The notes under the pieces are model-generated. The model did not search any database and was not told the origin of the DNA. It worked only from the letters and a program-made list of their open reading frames with translations. From the NCBI GenBank assembly GCA_027729635.1, contig JAQCEM010000009.1, positions 4,617 to 68,616 of the forward strand: a DNA stretch of 64,000 nucleotides. Direction: 5' to 3'. A program made the position numbers and the translations under genes. Positions 49,754 through 58,069 of the stretch are shown one piece after another. Numbering within the stretch: the first letter of the stretch is position 1; each line of letters starts with the position of its first letter. Origin of the DNA: Casp-actino8 sp001510335. Its GTDB lineage: Bacteria > Actinomycetota > Acidimicrobiia > Acidimicrobiales > Ilumatobacteraceae.

Positions 49754-50434
49754 GTGGGTTCGGGTACCTTTTCAGACAGACTGACAGAGATGATTCTCGT
49801 TCGTCTTGCCTCAACAATGGGAGTAGATACCACCTCAGTGTCCGACGCTGGCAGCACGCGAGTGGTCTGGATAGTGACGCTTTTATTGATTGCAATCGGA
49901 ATTGGTTTAGGCGTGCTGAACGTGTGGTTCTGGCGCAAGACCAAGCCAGATCCCGAAGCCCTCGGTCCGCTCGTTGAAATGAGTTCACGCAAGTTTGCTG
50001 CGCTCGATCTGATTGAACAGCGCCATCGCTTAGATCAACTTCGTCCTTCGCTGATGTCGTCGCCATCAGTAGAGCCGTTGCCAGTGATGCAGGCGCCGAT
50101 CATTCTTGACGAAGAACCTCAGGAGATTGACGACGAAGTCATTGAAGATCTAGTGATTGATGAAGAAGTTGATCAAGTCGTCAGCCGTATTGAAGACCCG
50201 TTGTTGTCAACATCAGTGAATGACATCGATTGGGACGATGATGAGTGGCCTGATGTAGATGATTGGTCGTCACCAGTTGATCGTCTGAAAAAAGACGAGC
50301 CTGTCTTGATGCATGAATTGTTTGACCAAGATCAAGATTCAGATCAAAAGATAGACGATGAGGTCGTTGCCGAGGATCCGAAGGAGCGACCCGCAAAGGG
50401 TCCGGTGTCCATTGACCCATTGCTTGGTTTTTAA
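49754..50434 (+). CDS. Single-pass membrane protein with long acidic tail, unknown
   Basis: 226 aa from a GTG at 49754; ATGs 13 and 21 codons in are possible alternative starts. One membrane segment at about 37-59 (VVWIVTLLLIAIGIGLGVLN) followed by FWRKTKPDPEALGPLVEMSSRKFAALD, so the tail is cytoplasmic. Residues 110-210 are strongly acidic (many Asp-Glu pairs) and probably disordered. Not recognised. The neighbour order Fpg-membrane-small protein gives no functional hint. Confidence 0.65.
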   Translation: MGSGTFSDRLTEMILVRLASTMGVDTTSVSDAGSTRVVWIVTLLLIAIGIGLGVLNVWFWRKTKPDPEALGPLVEMSSRKFAALDLIEQRHRLDQLRPSLMSSPSVEPLPVMQAPIILDEEPQEIDDEVIEDLVIDEEVDQVVSRIEDPLLSTSVNDIDWDDDEWPDVDDWSSPVDRLKKDEPVLMHELFDQDQDSDQKIDDEVVAEDPKERPAKGPVSIDPLLGF

Positions 50435-50468
50435 CCAGCCATGTTCACTCTTGGCTGACCTCTGAGAC

Positions 50469-50474
50469 TAAATT
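50469..50474 (+). promoter_or_regulatory. Candidate -10 hexamer for leaderless transcript (TAAATT)
   Basis: TAAATT ends 6 bases before the ATG at 50481 and no RBS is present. Confidence 0.45.
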
Positions 50475-50480
50475 TAAGTT

Positions 50481-50708
50481 ATGGCTGAACTTGACCTTGA
50501 CGCAATGATTGAACGTTTTAAAGGGCGAGCTGCTGCTGTGAAGCAACGTCCTCTACCTCCAGTCGCTGGTGAGGAACGTCAGCGTTTCATCGAGCAAGCC
50601 AATCACGACTTCCAGGATTTTGCTTTAATCGCTGGTTCAACGCCCAGCCTTGTTGACGGTATTTTGACTTTTACGGTTGATCTCCGCCCGGCCAGCCCGA
50701 ACTCGTGA
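50481..50708 (+). CDS. Small conserved-looking protein, unknown
   Basis: 75 aa: an N-terminal charged helix (LDLDAMIERFKGRAAAVKQR), a PLPPVAGEERQRFIEQANHDFQDFALI helix and a short strand (GILTFTVDLRP). No signal peptide or membrane segment. Its stop overlaps the GTG of the EamA gene (GTGA), which supports it being real and translated. Function unknown. Confidence 0.65.
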   Translation: MAELDLDAMIERFKGRAAAVKQRPLPPVAGEERQRFIEQANHDFQDFALIAGSTPSLVDGILTFTVDLRPASPNS

Positions 50709-51612
50709 GTTCGCCTCGCGGCGCCGACAATCGTGCCGAGATCGCGGTTCCCGCTGTTCTTCTAGCGGTTTTGGCTTGGGGTATCGGCCCGCTGATGGTT
50801 CGCGACATGAGCGTAGGCGGATATACCACTGCAATGTTCCGTATGTGGTTGGGTGCACCGGCCATGTATCTCGCGAGTCGTTGGTGGGGTAATGGGGTCA
50901 CTTGGAAATCATTGAAGGCATGTGTCGTGCCAGGCTGTTTTTTCGGCGCATCAATGGTGCTGGATTCATGGCAGTACGCGCGACATCAATTGCTAATGCA
51001 ACTTTGATCGGAGCATTAACGCCAGCATTGATATTGCTCGGGGTGAACCGTCTTGTCGGAGAACGCAGTGATCTTAAGCGTTTGCCATTCGCCTTCATTG
51101 CCTTTGCTGGTTTGGCGATGGTGATCCTTGCTGGATCAAATACCGATGGAGCCTCCCTGCGCGGTGATTTTTTAGCGGCGGTCAACGTCACCAGTTTCAC
51201 GGCGTACTTCATGATTCTGAAGCGGCGTCGTAACGAAGGGATCGATGGCTGGTCGTTTTTGGCTGGGGTATTTATCGTGGGTGCAATCTTGGTCACGCCG
51301 GTATGTCTCTTCATGGGAGATGACACGTGGAAGGTAAATGGACGAGATTGGATCCTTCTGTTAGCCATGGTGGTCGGGCCGGGTTGGGTTGGTCACGGAC
51401 TCATTTCGTGGGCGAGTCGGCACTTGCCAGTGACGACGACACCGCTGTTAACCCTTGGAAGCCCAGTGGTGTCAGTTTTGGGTGCTTGGCTCATCTACGA
51501 CCAGCAGTTAGGCCTGGTGCAAGTCTTTGGAGCGCTATTGGTCATTGCTGGGCTGGCGGGCACGGTGTGGGATCGGCGCAGTTCTGTGCCGACTCCTGAA
51601 CCAGTTTCGTGA
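50705..51612 (+). pseudogene. EamA/DMT-family transporter, interrupted by one frameshift
   Basis: Two overlapping frames make one ten-helix drug/metabolite transporter. Frame 1 (from GTG 50705) covers about 86 residues to FFGASMVLD. Frame 2 resumes at MAVRATSIANATLIGALTP and runs to 51612. Adding one base near 50963-50967 (GATTC to GATTTC) restores VLDFMAVRATS, giving about 302 residues, the normal family length. Either a real inactivating deletion or a sequencing error; no ribosomal slippage site is evident. GTG start overlaps the preceding stop. Confidence 0.75.
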
Positions 51613-51655
51613 CGGGTTGTTGGTGGCCAAACGGCAGGTAAACTTCACGCACCGT

Positions 51656-51731
51656 GCGGATGTGGCTCAGTTGGTAGAGCATCACCTTGCCAAGGTGAGG
51701 GTCGCGAGTTCGAATCTCGTCATCCGCTCCA
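51656..51731 (+). tRNA. tRNA-Gly (GCC)
   Basis: Cloverleaf with acceptor GCGGATG/CATCCGC, D-arm GCTC...GAGC, anticodon stem TCACC/GGTGA with loop TTGCCAA (anticodon GCC at 51689-51691), T-arm GCGAG-TTCGAAT-CTCGT. CCA is encoded. Confidence 0.97.
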
Positions 51732-51735
51732 GTTC

Positions 51736-51768
51736 AAAAGGCCCTGAGACTCAGTCTCGGGGCCTTTT
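51736..51768 (+). terminator. Rho-independent terminator after tRNA-Gly
   Basis: A 15-bp stem AAAAGGCCCTGAGAC / GTCTCGGGGCCTTTT (one G-U wobble) with loop TCA, ending in TTTT. Its symmetric A- and T-tracts could also terminate the convergent minus-strand gene ending at 51778. Confidence 0.92.
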
Positions 51769-51777
51769 ACTTACTCG

Positions 51778-52203
51778 TTATGAGGATGGATGTGGCGCTC
51801 GTACGAAGAATCCCCGGTTCCAGTCTTGGCGATGCTCGCCATCAACCGATATGCGCCATTCATAACTGCGTCCTGGGGCGAGAGCGATCGGTGGAATCTG
51901 AACTGCCAGGTTCTGGTCAATGTCGCTTCCTGGTCGTAATCCGTCAGGTCGGCCGACGCTAAAGCCGATATCAAGCGACAGCGGAGATTGGTTGACGAGC
52001 ACTGGTCGGCCATCTTCGTCGACGAGTTCAGCGTGGATTGCGATTTGTTGGTTGGCCATATCCCACGGGACTTTGACGATGAACGCCAAGGCGCTCGCAA
52101 AGGGTCCAGATCCGACTTGGCTCCAGCCAGCGCCCGCCATCATGACTTTGCCATCGTGCGTGACCGCATAATCAGCGAGGACTACTTGCATGTGAACCGT
52201 CAT
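51778..52203 (-). CDS. Conserved hypothetical protein (DUF6941-like)
   Basis: 141 aa from ATG 52203 with GGAGATTGTT upstream; the frame is open 83 more codons, but those overlap the divergent trmB gene. A beta-rich protein: MQVVLADYAVTHDGKVMMAGAGWSQVG, ALAFIVKVPWDMAN, IAIHAELVDEDGRPV, LAPGRSYEWRISVDGE. The pattern suggests a small C2-like or immunoglobulin-like sandwich; resemblance to DUF6941 is from memory and uncertain. No known function. Confidence 0.72.
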   Translation of the reverse strand: MTVHMQVVLADYAVTHDGKVMMAGAGWSQVGSGPFASALAFIVKVPWDMANQQIAIHAELVDEDGRPVLVNQSPLSLDIGFSVGRPDGLRPGSDIDQNLAVQIPPIALAPGRSYEWRISVDGEHRQDWNRGFFVRAPHPSS

Positions 52204-52258
52204 AACAATCTCCGACAACAACTTAATCTGGGCATGTCTGCTTACTGGCACTGTCAAG

Positions 52259-52975
52259 TTGAGGCTAATCGCCGTTACCGTCTGCGCCGTGTTACGTGGA
52301 GACTCAGAGAACCGACTGGTTCGGACCTTTCGTCCACGTCGGCGCAAACTTGGTCCAGAGCTATCGAAGGTATACGAACGACTCATGGACGAGTGGAGCA
52401 TTGCCGAACATGGGCCGACGCTCGATCTGATTGAAGTATTCGGCAACGACAACCAAGTGTGTCTAGAAATTGGCTGTGGACGGGGAGACTTGGCGGCTTC
52501 GTTTGGACCGAGTCATCAAGACACCAATTTGATCGCGATTGATATTCACACTCGAGGAATCGCCAATATCTTGCAAGGAATTGAAAATCATTCGCTCTCA
52601 AATACGCGCGTCGTTGAAGGTGATGTTTTGGTTTTGTTGAAGCGATTCGCTGATGCTTCGCTATCTGACGTCTGGGTTTTCTTTCCCGACCCGTGGCCCA
52701 AGCCTCGCGAACAACGTCGTCGCTTGTTGCGACCTGATGTGGTTCAAGAATTGGCGCGAGTTCTCAAAGTTGGTGGAGTCTTACGACTGGCTACAGATAT
52801 TGAGGATTATTGGCGTAAGTCGATCACTGTCGTAGCGGAGAACGAGTCGTTTGACATCCCAGAATTTTCGCGACCCGATTGGCGTATTGAAACGGTCTTT
52901 GAGCGGCGAGGAATCAGCGAAGGTCGTCAACCAGTTGATATCTGTTGGGTTCGCAAGGGTGATCAACCAACGTGA
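52259..52975 (+). CDS. trmB: tRNA (guanine-N7-)-methyltransferase
   Basis: 238 aa from TTG 52259; a GTG at 52289 is an alternative start. SAM-binding LEIGCGRGDLAASF, AIDIHTRG, and the TrmB signature VFFPDPWPKPREQRRRLL with the Arg-rich LVRTFRPRRRKLGPE at the N-terminus. Methylates G46 in the variable loop of tRNAs. Faces the DUF protein across a 55-base gap and ends 2 bases from the convergent kinase-like gene. Confidence 0.93.
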   Translation: MRLIAVTVCAVLRGDSENRLVRTFRPRRRKLGPELSKVYERLMDEWSIAEHGPTLDLIEVFGNDNQVCLEIGCGRGDLAASFGPSHQDTNLIAIDIHTRGIANILQGIENHSLSNTRVVEGDVLVLLKRFADASLSDVWVFFPDPWPKPREQRRRLLRPDVVQELARVLKVGGVLRLATDIEDYWRKSITVVAENESFDIPEFSRPDWRIETVFERRGISEGRQPVDICWVRKGDQPT

Positions 52976-52977
52976 TC

Positions 52978-54027
52978 TCAAATTCCGAGGCGAATACCGG
53001 CATCGAGATCATCGGCGGCTGAGAAGGCTCGGCGAACGAGCGAGTCCATGAGCGCAGCACCGCGTTCATTGGCGGTGTCAAGCGACAGGATGCTGGCAGC
53101 GAATGACGTGCAATAGAACAGCACTCCCTCGGCATAACCCTGCATGATGGTTTCGTAGTCGGCCCATTGATCGGGCACGCCATTAGAGCGCATCTTGTCG
53201 CAGTAGCGGTGAATGAGTTCTTCTTGCATTGATCGTCGCATGTCTGTTGGGAGATTCGTTCCCAAGAAGTACACGAGATCAGAGGTGCTTGGCGAACGCA
53301 TCGACAACTGCCAGTCAATAAGAGTCATCGTGCCATCATCATGAAAGAACATGTTGTCAAGGCGAAAGTCTCCGTGAGTGAGTGTGCACGGCCAATCGAA
53401 ATACTTTTGCATCCATGTTTCGATCATCGGCGCAAATGTTTCGCACCATTTCAAAACTCGAGGGGGCAGCGAATCTTGATAGCGCTCAAGAAACATCGGC
53501 CAACCAATTGGGAAGAGGGTTCCGACCGTTGCGGTCATCGGGTCACTGAGGCTGGGCATCCAATCGAGTGAGGCCAACTCTGGTTTGTTGAACCAAGCAC
53601 TATGCAGCGTTGCAGCAACATCAATCGCCGTACGCGCCTGGTCGGGAGTTGGCCCGGCGACTTGATCACCTGAATGCGCTGGACTCAAGTCTTCAAGCAC
53701 GAGTGCATATGGTTCAACTGAACTGTGCAGGCAACGTGCCAGTTTGATTCCCTTTATTTGAGAAGCGACTTCCGTGTAGAACCGATGCTCACGATTCCAA
53801 ACGCCCATCATTTCGCCCATCACTTGACCACCGGGGTCGGATGTCGGGAATTTGACGATGACGCTCGCTGGAACGTTCTCACCAACAAGTGAGACGCGGG
53901 CAAGTTGGCCCATGAATCCTTCGCCGGCCCCGATGACTTGCAGGCTGAAACTGGTGACTTGTTTTTTGAGAACCTCGCTCAGCCACTCAGCGGAAATGTC
54001 AGATAAGACTGTCGGTGTGCCCCCCAT
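52978..54027 (-). CDS. Phosphotransferase / ecdysteroid-kinase-like protein
   Basis: 349 aa. N-lobe GAGEGFMGQLARVSLVGE and VIVKFPTSDP, catalytic loop TLTHGDFRLDNMFF (HxDxxxxN) and LIDWQL metal motif. Closest in the window to the truncated protein at 1-547 (shared GFMG and KxPT segments). SD GGGGAGGTGACGCC precedes the ATG. Divergent from an FAD-dependent 2-hydroxyacid oxidase, which might act on the same hydroxy acid; inference. Confidence 0.87.
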   Translation of the reverse strand: MGGTPTVLSDISAEWLSEVLKKQVTSFSLQVIGAGEGFMGQLARVSLVGENVPASVIVKFPTSDPGGQVMGEMMGVWNREHRFYTEVASQIKGIKLARCLHSSVEPYALVLEDLSPAHSGDQVAGPTPDQARTAIDVAATLHSAWFNKPELASLDWMPSLSDPMTATVGTLFPIGWPMFLERYQDSLPPRVLKWCETFAPMIETWMQKYFDWPCTLTHGDFRLDNMFFHDDGTMTLIDWQLSMRSPSTSDLVYFLGTNLPTDMRRSMQEELIHRYCDKMRSNGVPDQWADYETIMQGYAEGVLFYCTSFAASILSLDTANERGAALMDSLVRRAFSAADDLDAGIRLGI

Positions 54028-54038
54028 GGCGTCACCTC

Positions 54039-54075
54039 CCCAAACGTGAGCATAGGTTGTGCAAGTTCGTTTGGG
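54039..54075. promoter_or_regulatory. Weak inverted repeat in kinase/FAD-oxidase divergent gap
   Basis: CCCAAACG and CGTTTGGG are perfect 8-bp arms separated by 21 bases. The left arm overlaps the kinase gene's SD region. Could be two half-sites on the same DNA face, but may be chance. Confidence 0.3.
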
Positions 54076-54091
54076 AAGAGGTAATTCGGGG

Positions 54092-54097
54092 TACCTT
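54092..54097 (+). promoter_or_regulatory. Candidate -10 hexamer for leaderless transcript (TACCTT)
   Basis: TACCTT is followed by GATCAG and the GTG start at 54104, leaderless spacing; no RBS. Confidence 0.5.
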
Positions 54098-54103
54098 GAT
54101 CAG

Positions 54104-55459
54104 GTGAATCTGAGTCCTGAATTTGTCGAAGCGCTGCGAATAATCGTCGGTGGTAACAATGTCTTGACTGAGGATCTCGCAAGCTACGGCACTGATTGGA
54201 CAGGTCGGTTCATTGGAAGTCCATCTCTTGTGGTGCGCCCTGGGTCAACGAGTGAAGTGAGTCAAGTCATGCATTTGTGCTCCAAGCACAACATCGCAGT
54301 CGTACCACAAGGTGGCAATACCGGATTGGTGGGTGGAACCTTGGCGTCCGAAGGCCAGGTGATTGTCTCGACCCGGCGGCTCAATTCGCTCGGGCCTGTC
54401 GAGACGGCTAGCCAGCAGATTTCGGTCGGAGCTGGAGCAACTGTTGAACAGGTGCATGAAGCAGCCGACAGTCATGGATTGCGTTATGCCGTTGATTTTG
54501 GCGCTCGAGGATCAGCAACGATTGGTGGAACGATTGCAACTAATGCTGGGGGTATCAATGTTCTGCGATTCGGTTCGACACGACACCAAGTCGTTGGGAT
54601 CGAAGCAGTTCTGCCTAATGGTGAAGTGATCGAACATATGGCTGGATTGATGAAAGACAACACCGGCTATGACATCGCATCTCTCTTGTGTGGTAGCGAA
54701 GGAACTCTCGGAATTGTCACGGCAGCTCGCTTGCGTTTGCTGCCGCTGCACACATCTCGGACCACGGTTCTGTTGGGATGCAACTCAACTGACGAGGTTG
54801 TTCATGTTGTCCAAGGAGTTCGGCAACAGTTTGATTCTCTTGATGCCGCCGAATTGTTCTATGCAGACGGAGCGAACCTTGTCGCCGAAGCGTTCAATGT
54901 GGTGATTCCTTTTGTTGCTCCGGTGTATTTACTCTTAGAATTCTCAGCCGATGTTGATCTCGCCTCGGACATTGAAAGGCACCTTGCTCAGTCAAACTTT
55001 GCTGGTTTGAGTGCCGTTGCTCAAGATGAACTAGGCCGAACCAGACTGTGGCGTCTGCGCGAAGAACACACTGCGGCGATTTCGACGCACGGCGTGCCCC
55101 ATAAGTTTGATGTCACGGTTGCGGTGTCTGATTTGCCGGAGTTCATTGAAAAGACTCGTCAACGGATCTCTGAGACAAACACAGATTGGACGGTATTTAT
55201 CTTCGGCCATGCGGCTGATGGAAATATGCACGTCAATGTATTGGGCCCATCGGCGACCGATGAACTCCTTGATGAAGTTGTTCTTCAAGTTGTTGCAGAG
55301 TTCAAGGGCAGCATTAGCGCCGAGCATGGCATCGGCAGTGCGAAGAAGAAGTGGTTGTCACTGAGTCGCTCGCAAAATGAGATTGCGCTGATGAAGGCCA
55401 TTAAGGGTGCGATAGATCCGCAGGGAATGATGAATCCAAATACGTTGTTCGCGAATTGA
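54104..55459 (+). CDS. FAD-binding oxidase, GlcD / D-2-hydroxyacid dehydrogenase type
   Basis: 451 aa from GTG 54104. PCMH-type FAD domain (VRPGSTSEVSQVM, VVPQGGNTGLVGG, GSATIGGTIATNAGG, DNTGYDIASLLCGSEGTLGIVT) and FAD-oxidase C domain with HAADGNMHVNV, ISAEHGIGSAKKKW and MMNPNTLF. Oxidises D-2-hydroxy acids (D-lactate, glycolate, D-2-hydroxyglutarate). The frame is open 15 codons further upstream, but the chosen start fits the promoter at 54092 and the family N-terminus. Confidence 0.92.
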   Translation: MNLSPEFVEALRIIVGGNNVLTEDLASYGTDWTGRFIGSPSLVVRPGSTSEVSQVMHLCSKHNIAVVPQGGNTGLVGGTLASEGQVIVSTRRLNSLGPVETASQQISVGAGATVEQVHEAADSHGLRYAVDFGARGSATIGGTIATNAGGINVLRFGSTRHQVVGIEAVLPNGEVIEHMAGLMKDNTGYDIASLLCGSEGTLGIVTAARLRLLPLHTSRTTVLLGCNSTDEVVHVVQGVRQQFDSLDAAELFYADGANLVAEAFNVVIPFVAPVYLLLEFSADVDLASDIERHLAQSNFAGLSAVAQDELGRTRLWRLREEHTAAISTHGVPHKFDVTVAVSDLPEFIEKTRQRISETNTDWTVFIFGHAADGNMHVNVLGPSATDELLDEVVLQVVAEFKGSISAEHGIGSAKKKWLSLSRSQNEIALMKAIKGAIDPQGMMNPNTLFAN

Positions 55460-55464
55460 ACGAA

Positions 55465-56034
55465 TTACGACGTCATGCCACCAAGGCCAACTAGACCGCG
55501 GGCCAATTCAATTTCGCCCATATGCCGTAAGCCATGTTGGTAGAGCCAACACTCAACTCCGTCTAACACGGTGACGCCGTGCTCGCCGGCTACTCGAGCG
55601 CTGAAGGTTGTGGCAATCTGTGGAGGAAATGGGCGGGGTATGACGACACGCTCGAGTTCGGCCGGGTCAAGTTGTTCGAGCCAAGCCGATGTTCGGGCAT
55701 ACACCGCACGCATGTATTCGGCGAATGCGTCGAGGTCGCCGATTCGTTGATGGACCATTTCGTCAACGGTGCGATGCTTGCCATGATCGTTGATCGTCAG
55801 ACCCACCCGTGTTTGCCACTCGTCATTCCAAAGGGGTGGTTGACCCGAGAGCAACATGAAGGACGCATCATGCACATTGGCGTAATGGAAGAGACAAAAA
55901 GCGATGGGAACCACGCCTTCGCGCTCGAAGTGATTGACGTGTTCGAGATCCATTGAATTGATGGCATCGTCATACAGGCTGAAGAGGGCCTTCATCCGGC
56001 GCTGTAGCGAGTCAAGAATGAGCTGGTTTGACAT
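55465..56034 (-). CDS. DinB-superfamily-like protein
   Basis: 189 aa, mostly helical. LILDSLQRRMKALFSLYDDAINSM, CLFHYANVHDASFML, the His-containing VDEMVHQRIGD, and LYQHGLRHMGEIELARGLVG at the end. His residues in helices 2 and 4 could form the DinB three-His metal site. The superfamily includes thiol S-transferases and maleylpyruvate isomerase; function unclear. Convergent, 5 bases from the FAD oxidase. Confidence 0.68.
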   Translation of the reverse strand: MSNQLILDSLQRRMKALFSLYDDAINSMDLEHVNHFEREGVVPIAFCLFHYANVHDASFMLLSGQPPLWNDEWQTRVGLTINDHGKHRTVDEMVHQRIGDLDAFAEYMRAVYARTSAWLEQLDPAELERVVIPRPFPPQIATTFSARVAGEHGVTVLDGVECWLYQHGLRHMGEIELARGLVGLGGMTS

Positions 56035-56122
56035 TGATCCTCCGAGGTACGAACTGCTACCACCGTATCACCCAAAATTATGTTGTGTCATTTTCAATGC
56101 CACTTGATCATTGTGGAGTTGC

Positions 56123-56128
56123 TATGTT
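56123..56128 (+). promoter_or_regulatory. Candidate -10 hexamer for leaderless transcript (TATGTT)
   Basis: TATGTT, then GGCAAT, then ATG at 56135. No RBS. The spacing decides the start over an upstream ATG at 56111, which would lie in the promoter. Confidence 0.5.
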
Positions 56129-56134
56129 GGCAAT

Positions 56135-56800
56135 ATGCGCTACGGAAAGATTGACTTCGATTACGCCCTCGACCTTGCTGGCCGAGCACCAGAAAATGAC
56201 GGTCCGATCTACATGGTGAACTTCATGAAGTACCGCGACGTCGCCGGCTACGAAGGTGTGGAGGGAGCAGAGAAGTTGGCCAAGCCGGGAATCTCCGGGG
56301 TTGAAGCCGACAATTTGTATAACCCATCCGATGTTCTGACCAAGATTGGCGCTCAAGTTGTCTTCATGGGCGAGATTGTTGCGCAAGGAACCACGGGCGA
56401 GTGGGACCGTATGGCCATCGTGAAGTACGCCAGCCGAGTCTCATTTATGGAAATGCAGAACCGTCCAGACTTCAAAGAGAAGCATGTGCATAAAGAAGCC
56501 GGCATGTTGTACACGATCGTGATGGGCACATTGCCCCGTGGTGAGCATCAGGCGATTGACCGTTCAATGTATTGCACATTTGAATTAACTGCAGCACCAC
56601 AGCAGGGTGATGCATCAAACCGTCAGGCGCGTCTCGCGGTCGAAGGAACCATCGTCGGTGATGGACGCAAGTGGGACGACCTCACGATGACTTGGTCAGA
56701 TGACATTCCGGTCGTCGCATCGCGTGAAGCTGGTGGCGAAGTCATGACAGTCGTGACCAAGATTCAGATCGATCGCATGGGTAAGTCGTTCATCGCCTAA
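56135..56800 (+). CDS. DUF1330-like dimeric alpha/beta barrel protein
   Basis: 221 aa from ATG 56135. PIYMVNFMKYRD and RMAIVKYASRVSFMEMQNRPDFKEKHVHKEAGM resemble the DUF1330/ABM-like ferredoxin fold. The C-terminal half (CTFELTAAPQQG, LAVEGTIVGDGRKWDDLTMTWSDD) repeats a similar strand pattern. No catalytic residues can be named. Convergent with a P450, 12 bases between ends. Confidence 0.72.
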   Translation: MRYGKIDFDYALDLAGRAPENDGPIYMVNFMKYRDVAGYEGVEGAEKLAKPGISGVEADNLYNPSDVLTKIGAQVVFMGEIVAQGTTGEWDRMAIVKYASRVSFMEMQNRPDFKEKHVHKEAGMLYTIVMGTLPRGEHQAIDRSMYCTFELTAAPQQGDASNRQARLAVEGTIVGDGRKWDDLTMTWSDDIPVVASREAGGEVMTVVTKIQIDRMGKSFIA

Positions 56801-56812
56801 ATCTGTCGACGA

Positions 56813-58060
56813 CTACTTGGCGGTGAAGGTCACCGGCACTTCATTGAGTCCTAAAACAAAGTTTCCACGTCGCCACGGCAGAGGTCCGTCAGTCGCAAGT
56901 TGCATTGTGTCGAACCGACGCAGAATCTCTTCGAAGAGAACGCGTAGCTCAAGTCGGGCCAGTGGTGCGCCGAGGCAATGATGCCGTCCGTAAGCCCCGA
57001 AAGCCACGTGATCGTTCGGGGTACGGGTGATGTCGAACTTGAAAGGATCTGTGAACACTTTCTCATCGCGATTAGCCGACGGATACAACAAAAGAATACG
57101 GTCACCCTTGCGAATGTTGAAGCCGTTGACAACGACATCTTGAGTGGCGGTGCGATTCATGTTGCGCACTGGTGTCGCCCAACGCAACATCTCTTCAATC
57201 GCATTGGGTAATAGCGAAAGATCATTCTTTAACATTGTTAGCTGATCTTGATTCTGTAACAACGCAGCAATTCCAGCCGAGATCACATGCCGTGTTGTTT
57301 CATCGCCACCGACGAGTACCAGCATGGTCTCGAACATGACGTCGAGGTCAGAGAGTCTTTCGCCTTCCCATTCGGCGTTAGTGATCAGACTGACTAAGTC
57401 GTCACCGTCTCCACCACGACGCTCATTCACCTTGGCCATGATGTACTCATTCCAGGCGAATACTGCATGTTCGACTTCGGAGCGAATCTCTTCACCGCCA
57501 GTAGCAAAGAGATCTGACCAGTGAAGAAGCTTTTCGTAATCAGATTCGGGAAGCCCCATCAGTTCGCCAATCATCAACATCGGCAACGGGGTGGCGATAT
57601 CGGCAACGAAATCACACGAACCTTGATCAATTACTGAATCAATGAGCTGATTGATTCTCTCGCGCAAGAACGGTTCATGATTGGCGACGCGACGTGGAGT
57701 GAATCCGTTTCCGACTAAACGCCGACGCTTGGTGTGTTCGGGCGCATCGAAGTTGATCATTGACGGCACAGAACTTTCTGGGCGGGATCCTTGACCGGAT
57801 GAAAAGGTGTGCCACTCGCGGCTCATCATTGAGACAAGTTCGTGACTTGCAGCGCCCCAAATGCCAGTTTTGTCATCCCAATACAACGGCGCTTCGTTGC
57901 GCATCCACTGGGTGAGTTCGTCAAAGTTGGCGTAGAAGTCGGGGGACAACAAACTGATGTCATCACGAGTTAGATGGCCGGCGGGCCCACGACCGCCACC
58001 AAGCGTGACCGTGAAGTCAAGTTCTGGATCGAGAGTGAAGTCTGGCTCGCTATTGCCCAT
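56813..58060 (-). CDS. Cytochrome P450
   Basis: 415 aa. I-helix LVLVGGDETTRHVISAG, K-helix EEMLRWATPVRNMNRTA, heme loop FGAYGRHHCLGAPLARLEL with Cys362. The loop has one more residue than the usual FGxGxHxC. The CYP125/CYP142-like WATPVRNMNRTA pattern suggests a sterol or long alkyl substrate. Nine bases downstream of the TauD-like gene, same operon. Confidence 0.93.
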   Translation of the reverse strand: MGNSEPDFTLDPELDFTVTLGGGRGPAGHLTRDDISLLSPDFYANFDELTQWMRNEAPLYWDDKTGIWGAASHELVSMMSREWHTFSSGQGSRPESSVPSMINFDAPEHTKRRRLVGNGFTPRRVANHEPFLRERINQLIDSVIDQGSCDFVADIATPLPMLMIGELMGLPESDYEKLLHWSDLFATGGEEIRSEVEHAVFAWNEYIMAKVNERRGGDGDDLVSLITNAEWEGERLSDLDVMFETMLVLVGGDETTRHVISAGIAALLQNQDQLTMLKNDLSLLPNAIEEMLRWATPVRNMNRTATQDVVVNGFNIRKGDRILLLYPSANRDEKVFTDPFKFDITRTPNDHVAFGAYGRHHCLGAPLARLELRVLFEEILRRFDTMQLATDGPLPWRRGNFVLGLNEVPVTFTAK

Positions 58061-58069
58061 CGCTAGAAA

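Noticed and set aside
51527..51865. 112-aa ORF on the plus strand
   Set aside because: It reads through tRNA-Gly and its terminator (AQLVEHHLAKVRVASSNLV is translated tRNA), so it is not a gene.
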